Positions 1 through 4,981 of a stretch of 5,144 nucleotides of DNA are shown piece after piece. The notes below the pieces were generated by a model. The model searched no databases, was not told the DNA's origin, and worked only from the letters and a program-made list of their open reading frames with translations. Positions within the stretch are counted from its first letter, which is position 1; each line of letters opens with the position of its first letter. Source of the stretch: Acidithiobacillus sp. (GTDB lineage Bacteria > Pseudomonadota > Gammaproteobacteria > Acidithiobacillales > Acidithiobacillaceae); NCBI GenBank assembly GCA_028065135.1, contig JAPTWR010000105.1, forward strand, positions 1 to 5,144, written 5' to 3'. Both the position numbers and the translations under genes were made by a program.

Positions 1-152
1 TGTGCCATTATCAACCTCTAATATAAGCGGTGTACTCTAGCACAGAGCGGGCGCCTGATCACCATGGCGGAAAGTCCACTGACGGTTCAGGAAGTGGGTG
101 TATCCAGAAACAGGGTAAGTACTCCTGCTGAAGTTTAGACATACAGCCTCCT
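1..152. other. Non-coding left edge, no gene recognised
   Basis: I see no convincing gene here. Short frames exist on both strands but lack family motifs and supporting ribosome binding sites. The only minor structure is TGTGC at 1-5 opposite GCACA at 40-44, enclosing an AT-rich stretch; five-base arms are too short to mean much. The stretch 68-81 (CGG, AAAGT, then TGAC) loosely resembles the reverse complement of 1596-1612 beyond the other side of the leftward transposase gene. It may therefore include the left tip of that insertion sequence, but the match needs gaps and I see no target-site duplication. Confidence 0.4.
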
Positions 153-173
153 CGCCAGCCCCTCTGGGTGGCG
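153..173. other. Hairpin downstream of the transposase gene
   Basis: CGCCA (153-157) pairs with TGGCG (169-173). CCC (159-161) can also pair with GGG (166-168) around a bulged G, giving about eight base pairs and a tight loop. It lies about 33 bp past the stop of the leftward transposase gene, where an end-of-transcript structure would be expected. No T tract follows on either strand, so it is not a canonical intrinsic terminator. It may stabilise the transcript end or belong to the element's terminus. Confidence 0.3.
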
Positions 174-205
174 TTATGGCTTGGTAAATTTGGGTCAGAA
201 GTGAG

Positions 206-1513
206 TCAGGCGGCCTTTTTGCAGGGCGGGTCATCGGCGTCGGCCCAAAAGGCGGGGGTGGGGCACTGGAATTTCCCGGACTTCGGGTCGAAACCCTTCC
301 AGAAGGGAACCCGCAGAAATTGCAGATGGAGCCATTGGGCCATGAGACCTGCGGTGACGGGGGTGGCGATGCGCCAGGGCGCTATGGCGGCCATGGGGAA
401 GTCCTCAGCTAGGGTTTCGGCGAGGAGCTGCACCATGGACCAGGCGATGCAGCGGATTTGCATCCAGCGTTCCAAAACCGTGCGTTTTTGCTGCCAGAGA
501 TTATTGATGCCCCACCAGCGTTTGAGGTTATGGAAGATTGGTTCGATCTGCCAGCGGTTGCTGTAGAGGGAGACGATTTCGCTGGCGGTCAAGTGGGTCT
601 CGGAAGCGAGATAGAGGCGGGTGGGAGACCATCGACGATGCTTTTCGTCGTAGATTGCACTCCAGACAGCCCGGACCGGATGGCCTTTCATGAATCGTGC
701 ATTGGCGATGATGGATTGGAGACGGACCTTTTGCCATTTCCCATAGACATGCAGAGAGACGGTTTCGGTGGGCAGTGCGGCCATCTCTTCCGGTGTGTAC
801 TTATCTCCATATATCCGGGGACGTCCGCGTTTGGATGTTTTCGGCGGCGGGTCCTGGAGCAGCACGGTATCTTTGCGCACCTGGCCAATGAACTGGCCGT
901 GCTGACGCAACAGGGGCAAGAGCAGGCGCCGCCGCATGAACCAAGCATCCGTCAGCAGACGGACGGGTACAGGAATGTGGGGTATAAAAGCCCGCAGTAA
1001 TGCCCCAGCGATTTTCAGCTTGTGGATGTTGCCGGTGCTGGGTACCAAGCGCAAGCGGATGGGAAAGGAAATGGCTTTGCCGGATCGGGTACGCAGGGTC
1101 AACGCCAGGCCCACCCAATTCTGGGCGAGGACATAACTGGGGCGATTGTGTTTATGGCTGTGATCGAAGCGGATGGCCGCCCCGGGGGCCTTGGTAGAGT
1201 GTCGCAGGACCATCGTATCGTCAATGACCATCTCGACGATCAGTAGCCTGGGCAAGGACTGCAGGATCCATCGTACCTGGGCAATGGCCAACGCCTGGGT
1301 GCGCAATGACTCGCGCTCCAGAAGTTTGTAATAGGTGGTCCAGTGGCAGCGGAGGGAGATGCTGCTGAGGGCGCGGGTGACCCAGCCTTCGGGCGAGACC
1401 AGGCAGCCACAGAGCAGTTCGAGGAAGCTGCGCCGCGAGCGGGGCGGCACGACCGTCAGAAAGTAGGAAATCCACTCTGAGAGGCGGAGGGCAACGAGAC
1501 GATGAAAGGGCAT
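206..1513 (-). CDS. DDE transposase, IS4 superfamily (IS701/DDE_5-like)
   Basis: Cut-and-paste transposase that would bind the ends of its own element and catalyse strand cleavage and transfer with a DDE metal site. The 435-aa frame is intact, normal for the group. Visible motifs are IDDT at residues 97-100 (first catalytic Asp, D98 or D99), LLTDAWF at 186-192 (second Asp, D189), and Y317-R320-E324-K331, which fits the IS4 signature Y(2)R(3)E(6)K exactly and supplies the catalytic Glu. A basic KRGRPR patch at 228-233 between the last two motifs resembles linkers in DDE_5-type transposases. ATG at 1513 is the only ATG in the open frame; an in-frame TAA lies upstream in the loop of a hairpin. 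No clear Shine-Dalgarno precedes it, and two hairpins occupy the leader, suggesting weak, controlled translation. The superfamily is certain; assignment to IS701 rather than another branch is my judgement from overall resemblance. Confidence 0.88.
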   Translation of the reverse strand: MPFHRLVALRLSEWISYFLTVVPPRSRRSFLELLCGCLVSPEGWVTRALSSISLRCHWTTYYKLLERESLRTQALAIAQVRWILQSLPRLLIVEMVIDDTMVLRHSTKAPGAAIRFDHSHKHNRPSYVLAQNWVGLALTLRTRSGKAISFPIRLRLVPSTGNIHKLKIAGALLRAFIPHIPVPVRLLTDAWFMRRRLLLPLLRQHGQFIGQVRKDTVLLQDPPPKTSKRGRPRIYGDKYTPEEMAALPTETVSLHVYGKWQKVRLQSIIANARFMKGHPVRAVWSAIYDEKHRRWSPTRLYLASETHLTASEIVSLYSNRWQIEPIFHNLKRWWGINNLWQQKRTVLERWMQIRCIAWSMVQLLAETLAEDFPMAAIAPWRIATPVTAGLMAQWLHLQFLRVPFWKGFDPKSGKFQCPTPAFWADADDPPCKKAA

Positions 1514-1525
1514 GGGTGTGATTCC

Positions 1526-1546
1526 GAGAAGCCTAAAACGCTTCTC
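1526..1546 (-). promoter_or_regulatory. Hairpin just before the transposase start codon
   Basis: GAGAAGC (1526-1532) and GCTTCTC (1540-1546) form a perfect 7-bp stem with a 7-base loop. On the leftward transcript it ends 12 bases before the ATG at 1513. It occupies the place where a ribosome binding site would be, and no free AGGAGG-like sequence is visible. Many insertion sequences use such leader structures to block translation from read-through transcripts; that role here is inference. Confidence 0.45.
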
Positions 1547-1549
1547 ATT

Positions 1550-1577
1550 GGCCGACCCTTTTTAACAAGGGTCGGCC
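1550..1577. repeat. Perfect 11-bp inverted repeat (stem-loop)
   Basis: GGCCGACCCTT (1550-1560) is followed after six bases by its exact reverse complement AAGGGTCGGCC (1567-1577). It lies in the leader of the leftward transposase gene, next to the shorter hairpin at 1526-1546. No T tract follows it on either strand, so it is not a standard terminator. It could be a read-through barrier, a transposase binding site, or part of the element's end. Confidence 0.6.
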
Positions 1578-1624
1578 GCACGGCCCCATCACCGTGTCAA
1601 GCACTTTCGCCGGAAGAAAGGCGA

Positions 1625-1647
1625 CAAAAAACCCGGCGGAGCCGGGT
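1625..1647 (-). terminator. Rho-independent terminator, leftward
   Basis: Read on the minus strand, ACCCGGC, loop TCC and GCCGGGT form a 7-bp GC-rich stem (1631-1647), followed directly by a run of T (1626-1631 as A on the + strand). This is a canonical intrinsic terminator for transcription coming from the right. No leftward gene remains to its right, because the rightward IS110-type fragment is there. It may be left over from a displaced gene, or it may shield the leftward transposase from outside transcription. Confidence 0.7.
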
Positions 1648-1731
1648 CGAATAATGGGATGAACCTCTCCTTCCCTAAGGCGTGGTCCAATGCCATTCTG
1701 AGGGATTCATTCTGCAAAGGAGATTTACATC

Positions 1732-2412
1732 ATGAAAGAGATCAAGATATTGGGTATTGACCTTGCCAAGAATATTTTTCAGCTTCATGGCGTAGACGCC
1801 GCTGGCAAACCTGTGCTGCGCAAGGCAGTTAGTCGGCGCAAATTGATGGAGGCATTGGTGAATTTGCCACCCTGCTTGATTGGCATGGAAGCCTGCGGTT
1901 GTGCTCATAACTGGGCACGCGAAATGATCAAGCTGGGCCACGATGTGCGCATTATGGCTCCACACTTCGTGGCTCCTTATCGCAAGAGCGGCAAGAACGA
2001 TCTCAACAATGCCGAGGCTATCTGCGAAGCGGTCAGCCGCCCACACATGCGCTTTGTAGCGGTCAAAACAGAAGCGCAGCAGAGTGCATTAATGGTTCAT
2101 CGGGTGCGGGCATCTATCAATACAGAGCGCACCGCATTAATCAACCAAATTCGTGGACTACTCCAAGAGTTTGGTATCATTCTAGCCAAAGGCGCTTCCA
2201 CTTTTTCCAAGAGATTCCTTGAGGTTGTGGAAGCAGAGAATTTCCCCTGGATGCAGTGGAGGTCTTGGCCGAATTGCGCGGACACTTGCTGGCATTAGAA
2301 GACCGTTTGGCAAAGTACGACCATATGATTATGCACATGCTCAAGGATGAGATGGTCACACGCCTGGTGGCACTCCCTGGAGTGGGGCCAGTCGTGACAA
2401 CGACCTCTGCTG
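1732..2412 (+). pseudogene. IS110-family (IS1111-type) transposase, broken and truncated
   Basis: Remnant of a DEDD transposase/recombinase. The N-terminal RuvC-like domain is well preserved: LGIDLAKN (D10), GMEACG (E53), KND (D90), then AEAICEAV, RFVAVKTEAQQ and HRVR, typical of the IS1111 group. The start is ATG 1732 with AAAGGAG at 1716-1722 nine bases before it. Three lesions are visible. The fourth acidic residue, normally Asp three after D90, is N93 (AAT). One base appears lost in the C run at 2244-2247, after which the frame continues from 2247 as LDAVEVLAELRGHLLALEDR. Family similarity stops just after the helix-hairpin-helix motif LVALPGVGPVV, around 2400-2412, so the remaining C-terminal region with the catalytic Ser is absent. 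The shifted frame runs on to a TAG at 2457-2459 through sequence unlike the family. It cannot encode a working enzyme. Confidence 0.87.
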
Positions 2413-2439
2413 ACACCGAACATTCTCCTACGGCTCCCT

Positions 2440-2468
2440 TTGACGTCCGTCCCAAATAGTTCTATATA
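2440..2468 (+). promoter_or_regulatory. Sigma70-type promoter for the marR-type gene
   Basis: TTGACG (2440-2445) and TATATA (2463-2468) are separated by exactly 17 bp, giving a good housekeeping promoter with five of six and four of six consensus bases. Transcription would begin near 2475, about 30 bases before the preferred start codon of the regulator. The -10 box is embedded in the 8-bp palindrome CTATATAG (2462-2469). The promoter lies just to the right of where IS110-like sequence ends, so it probably belongs to the host locus. Confidence 0.6.
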
Positions 2469-2495
2469 GGACTTTCTAACTGGAAACATCATGGT

Positions 2496-2499
2496 GAGG
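2496..2499 (+). promoter_or_regulatory. Ribosome binding site choosing the regulator's start
   Basis: GAGG at 2496-2499 is six bases before ATG 2506 and favours that start. ATG 2491 lies upstream of this site. ATG 2536 has a weaker GGGGAA at 2524-2529, also six bases away, so it remains a real alternative. Confidence 0.45.
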
Positions 2500-2505
2500 A
2501 TAAGG

Positions 2506-2997
2506 ATGCGTGACGGAACGACCGGGGAATCAACGATGTTGCTTTCTTACACGGCTACGCCGAAGGCCACAACCCAGGAGCCTTTTCTCGCCGTCCTGCG
2601 AGAGCTTGCCCAAGCCTACCATGCCTTTTCCGCCTACTCCGCCGCCCACGTCCGGCAACTGGGCCTCACGCCAGCGCAGTTTGACGTCATCGCAACATTA
2701 GGCAACACCCAGGGAATGCCCCTCACCCAGCTTGCCCAAAAAACCTTAATCACCAAGGGAACCCTGACTGGTATCATCGATCGCCTCGATGAAAAAGGCT
2801 TGGTTCGTAGGGAGGTCCCGGTGGGTGATCGACGCAGTTTCCGTGCCGTTCTGACCCCCGAAGGCGAAGTCATTTTTTCCCGAGTATTCCCAGCCCATAT
2901 CGCCTATCTCAGTCGGGTCTTCGCGAATGTGGATGCGGGTGATTTGGAACAGGTGCGCCGTACCCTACGCGCACTGCGAAGCCGATTTCAGGAGTAA
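2506..2997 (+). CDS. MarR-family transcriptional regulator
   Basis: Cytosolic winged helix-turn-helix DNA-binding protein, acting as a dimer in this family, usually a repressor released by small ligands or oxidation. From ATG 2506 it is 163 aa. Residues 25-52 form the N-terminal dimerisation helix. LTPAQFDVIATLG (54-66) and the LTQLAQKT helix lead into the recognition helix KGTLTGIIDRLDEKGLV (84-100). The wing follows, with the hallmark GDRR (107-110) and LTPEG (116-120), and the C-terminal helices (about 128-160) complete the dimer interface. There is a single Cys-free core, so simple thiol sensing is unlikely. ATG 2506 is chosen for its GAGG site; ATG 2491 (168 aa) and ATG 2536 (153 aa) are possible, and 153 aa is nearer the usual family length. 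It is followed by a palindrome-rich gap and a co-directional cluster that it plausibly controls. The ligand is unknown. Confidence 0.9.
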   Translation: MRDGTTGESTMLLSYTATPKATTQEPFLAVLRELAQAYHAFSAYSAAHVRQLGLTPAQFDVIATLGNTQGMPLTQLAQKTLITKGTLTGIIDRLDEKGLVRREVPVGDRRSFRAVLTPEGEVIFSRVFPAHIAYLSRVFANVDAGDLEQVRRTLRALRSRFQE

Positions 2998-3005
2998 ATC
3001 CCACA

Positions 3006-3050
3006 TAGTTTGCATACGAACATTTGTTGTGCTATCCATATAGTACGCAT
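3006..3050 (+). repeat. Imperfect 10-bp direct repeat in the operator region
   Basis: TAGTTTGCAT (3006-3015) and TAGTACGCAT (3041-3050) match at eight of ten positions and start 35 bp apart. The second copy overlaps the left arms of both inverted repeats in this gap. The spacing and position between the regulator and the next gene suggest an additional binding half-site, though two mismatches in ten leave chance possible. Confidence 0.35.
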
Positions 3051-3071
3051 TGTAACTATATGGATGCGTAC
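3034..3071. promoter_or_regulatory. Two interleaved perfect inverted repeats, likely operator
   Basis: ATCCATATAGT (3034-3044) is mirrored exactly by ACTATATGGAT (3055-3065), an 11-bp arm with a 10-base spacer. Interleaved with it, GTACGCAT (3043-3050) is mirrored by ATGCGTAC (3064-3071), an 8-bp arm with a 13-base spacer. The two cannot form as hairpins at the same time, which favours protein binding sites over an RNA structure. A -10-like TATAGT lies inside at 3039-3044, but I find no matching -35 element at 15 to 19 bp. The location directly before the CDGSH gene and after a MarR gene makes a MarR operator the natural reading. Binding by another regulator, or a mutually exclusive RNA switch, cannot be excluded. 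Confidence 0.6.
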
Positions 3072-3093
3072 CAGATGAGATGCTTAATTTAAT

Positions 3094-3098
3094 GGAGG
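3094..3098 (+). promoter_or_regulatory. Ribosome binding site fixing the CDGSH start
   Basis: GGAGG at 3094-3098 lies five bases before ATG 3104 and only two before the adjacent in-frame ATG 3101. This favours 3104. A further in-frame ATG at 3080 lies upstream of the site and would add eight residues without family similarity. Confidence 0.7.
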
Positions 3099-3103
3099 TC
3101 ATG

Positions 3104-3331
3104 ATGAACCCGACACCTTACGTGATGAGCCTGGAACCAGGCAGCCACTATTTCTGCGCCTGCGGGCGCTCCGCAAACTTGCCTTTCTGCGATGGGACGC
3201 ACCAGGGTAGCGGCGTGGAGCCCTTCGCCGTGGATATCGCCGAGCCGCGAACGGTGGCCATTTGTGCCTGTCACCAATCCGCCAACCGCCCCTTCTGCGA
3301 CGGCACTCATAAAAGCCTAGCGGCTGAGTGA
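3104..3331 (+). CDS. Dual CDGSH iron-sulfur domain protein
   Basis: A 75-aa cytosolic protein, almost all of it two CDGSH zinc-finger-like motifs that in this family each bind a [2Fe-2S] cluster through three Cys and one His. The first is CACGRSANLPFCDGTH and the second CACHQSANRPFCDGTH; both match C-X-C-X2-S-X3-P-X-C-D-G-T-H, so all eight ligands are present. There is no membrane anchor or targeting signal, unlike mitoNEET; the layout is that of small tandem-CDGSH proteins such as CISD3/Miner2 and bacterial relatives. Such clusters are redox active and somewhat labile, and roles in electron or cluster transfer and stress response are proposed for the family. The start is ATG 3104. It is the first gene after the palindromic region and is followed 33 bp later by the YceI-family gene, suggesting joint expression. 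The exact partner is unknown. Confidence 0.93.
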   Translation: MNPTPYVMSLEPGSHYFCACGRSANLPFCDGTHQGSGVEPFAVDIAEPRTVAICACHQSANRPFCDGTHKSLAAE

Positions 3332-3364
3332 CCGTTTCTCCCGAATTGATAGAGGAGCATTGCC

Positions 3365-4009
3365 ATGTTACAGAACAAAGTTTCCATTGCACTGAGGACC
3401 GCCATCCTTTCCGTCGCATTGTCCACATCATTGGTGTCACTCGCTGACGCAGCGACATACCACCAACTGGACGCCAGCCCGGCTGGCTCGTACCGGATTG
3501 ATCCGGACCATTCTCTGGCGTGGTTCACCATCGGCCATGCCGGGGTGGCGGTGGTGGTAGGCCGTTTCGACAAGCTGTCCGGCAGCTATACCTTCAATCC
3601 CGCAAGTCCTGCAGGGGACAAAGCGGATATCCGCATTCCCGCAGCCAGCATCAATACCAATTTCGCCCTAAGGGATCACGACTTGCGGGGTCCGGACTTT
3701 TTCAATGTCCGGGAGTTTCCGAACATCACATTCGTCAGTACACGCTATCAACCCACGGGTAAGGAGAGCGGACAACTGTATGGGAAACTGACTATTCATG
3801 GCGTGACGCGGCCGGTGACCTTCCAGGTGCGGGAAATCGGTGCCGGGCCGGTGCCGGCGTTGCCCAAGCCCTGGGGTGGTTATCTCTCCGGCTATGAGGC
3901 CACCACCACCATCCAGCGCAGCGACTTCGGCATGGATGCCTATGCGGGCATGATCGCCAACCGGGTGCACCTGCATGTGAACATCGAGGGTGTTCGCACG
4001 GCTGGCTGA
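3365..4009 (+). CDS. YceI-family periplasmic protein
   Basis: A 214-aa secreted protein of the YceI family, whose members form a lipocalin-like beta barrel that binds isoprenoid chains such as polyprenyl pyrophosphate or quinone tails. Residues 1-29 are a Sec signal peptide: a basic start, a hydrophobic core around 13-26, and ADA-A giving likely cleavage after residue 29 or 30. The mature part shows the family pattern: YRIDPDHS (43-50), F54 and H58, GRFDKLSGSY (66-75), IPAASINTN then RDHDLRGPDFF (103-113), FPNITF (118-123), LTIHGVTRPV (142-151), and SDFGMDAY near 187-193. Length is close to the usual 190 aa plus a slightly longer leader. AGAGGAG (3351-3357) seven bases before the ATG fixes the start. 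It probably shares a transcript with the CDGSH gene. Family assignment is very sure; the bound lipid and cellular role here are not known. Confidence 0.94.
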   Translation: MLQNKVSIALRTAILSVALSTSLVSLADAATYHQLDASPAGSYRIDPDHSLAWFTIGHAGVAVVVGRFDKLSGSYTFNPASPAGDKADIRIPAASINTNFALRDHDLRGPDFFNVREFPNITFVSTRYQPTGKESGQLYGKLTIHGVTRPVTFQVREIGAGPVPALPKPWGGYLSGYEATTTIQRSDFGMDAYAGMIANRVHLHVNIEGVRTAG

Positions 4010-4057
4010 GCGGCCTTTTGGGGTGCCGACCAGCAAGGCCGGCGCCTCCTTCCCGTT

Positions 4058-4063
4058 GGGAGG
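4058..4063 (+). promoter_or_regulatory. Ribosome binding site fixing the membrane-protein start
   Basis: GGGAGG at 4058-4063 lies eight bases before ATG 4072. The open frame extends back to a TTG at 4018, but that would place this strong site inside the gene and add 18 Pro/Arg-rich residues, so ATG 4072 is preferred. Confidence 0.7.
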
Positions 4064-4071
4064 CAATCTTT

Positions 4072-4950
4072 ATGTGGAATCTCTGGCAATCCAGTTTCGT
4101 TCGGTCCTTGATTTTGGATAGTGCCCTGTTTCCCGCTGCTGTCACCATGCTCATGGTGGTCGCTGCGTATTACAAAACCTGCAAATATCCCGGCTGGCGT
4201 TCTACATTTTGGGCGGCGGCCATACTGGCTGGTTTTCTAGTTGGCTATGCACTGACCTATCGCGATTTTTCCTTCCCGCCACGTACCGTGTTGTCCTGGT
4301 TGCCCTGGCTAGCCCTCGTGGGCGGGACAGTAGCGGCTATTGCCGATCACCGTAGACACCAATGGTGGCGCTATGGGGCGAGGGGGTTGATCGCAGGAGC
4401 CGCTGCTTTCATTTTGCTGTGGCCAGTCCTGCGCCAGGAAACCGTGCTCGCCGCCTTCGTTGCTTGGCTGACGGTAGCGGTGCTGTGGTCCGTACTGTGG
4501 TTTGCCCTCACCCCTGACCACCGAGATCAAAAACCCGCAGGAATCACGCTGCTTGTCGGGGCTGTCGGGCTAGCTCTCGTCGCGCCATTGTTGGGCAGTA
4601 TCCTGCTGGCTCAGTTTGGGGCAGCGCTGGCCGTTGTGTTGGCCGTGGCTCTTCTTTTTTCCCTCTTGGTACGCAGTTCGCGTTGGGATTCGCCGAGTGC
4701 CGATGTGGGAGTGCTGATCCTGGGTACCCTAATGGTGGATTTGCGCTTCTACGCGGGTGCTTCAATGGTTGTCATGGTATGGCTACTCGTATCGCTTGCC
4801 GCGGGAGCAGGTGTTGCCAGCATTCTTCAGCACCGAGGCCATTCCGGTCACTGGACGGTGCTTGCGCCAGGATTGATCAGTTCCCTGCCCATGGCCGTAG
4901 CCGGGTGGATGGCTCTACAGACCTATATGGCGAGTGGCGGCGGTTATTAG
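4072..4950 (+). CDS. Polytopic membrane protein, function unknown
   Basis: I do not recognise this 292-aa protein. It is an inner-membrane protein with about nine or ten hydrophobic segments, roughly at residues 13-33, 45-63, 73-91, 103-120, 124-146, 157-180, 183-201, 210-224, 227-251 and 262-284. Basic or polar loops sit between them, such as DHRRHQWWR (92-100), TPDHRDQK (147-154) and VRSSRWDSP (200-208). There is no ATP-binding motif, no haem-binding pattern that I can assign, and only one Cys (C37), so a metal or Fe-S centre in the membrane is not obvious. Trp residues are unusually frequent near segment ends. It follows the YceI-family gene by 62 bp, with its own good ribosome binding site, and precedes the VOC gene by 31 bp. 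Some YceI-family genes neighbour cytochrome b561-type membrane proteins, but I cannot place paired His residues here to support that. Confidence 0.8.
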   Translation: MWNLWQSSFVRSLILDSALFPAAVTMLMVVAAYYKTCKYPGWRSTFWAAAILAGFLVGYALTYRDFSFPPRTVLSWLPWLALVGGTVAAIADHRRHQWWRYGARGLIAGAAAFILLWPVLRQETVLAAFVAWLTVAVLWSVLWFALTPDHRDQKPAGITLLVGAVGLALVAPLLGSILLAQFGAALAVVLAVALLFSLLVRSSRWDSPSADVGVLILGTLMVDLRFYAGASMVVMVWLLVSLAAGAGVASILQHRGHSGHWTVLAPGLISSLPMAVAGWMALQTYMASGGGY

Positions 4951-4981
4951 TGGATAGTTTTCAGGAAAACGAGGTGAAGTA

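Larger units (their letters stand above)
153..1577 (-). mobile_element. IS4-superfamily insertion sequence (ends unresolved)
   Basis: This is the minimal span of an insertion sequence: the transposase gene plus the hairpins on either side. The transposase is full length with all catalytic motifs, so the element may be active. I could not define terminal inverted repeats or a target duplication by eye. The best candidate tips are near 68 on the left and near 1612 on the right, which would give about 1.55 kb, a normal size for the group. The match is short and gapped, so these coordinates are a conservative core rather than true ends. The element lies head to head with the broken IS110-type gene on its right. 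Confidence 0.5.

Noticed and set aside
37..234. 65-aa open frame on the minus strand at the left edge
   Set aside because: No recognisable motif, partly overlaps the 3' end of the transposase gene in another frame, and has no convincing ribosome binding site.
458..1000. 180-aa open frame on the + strand inside the transposase region
   Set aside because: It is antisense to the intact transposase, shows no family motif and has no supported start; it is a shadow of a GC-rich gene.
1550..1577. 11-bp stem-loop as an intrinsic terminator
   Set aside because: No T tract follows the stem on either strand.
2256..2459. Separate small gene starting at GTG 2256
   Set aside because: Its sequence continues the IS110 transposase after a one-base frameshift, so it is part of the pseudogene.
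2400..2459. Programmed frameshifting as the explanation for the split IS110 frame
   Set aside because: IS110-family transposases are made from a single frame, and the C-terminal catalytic region is missing anyway, so decay is the simpler explanation.
3039..3044. TATAGT as the -10 box of a standard promoter for the CDGSH operon
   Set aside because: A five-of-six match, but no -35-like hexamer lies 15 to 19 bp upstream; kept only as a remark under the operator.
4012..4040. GGCCTT/AAGGCC inverted repeat between the yceI and membrane-protein genes as a terminator
   Set aside because: Only six base pairs with a 17-base loop and no T tract.
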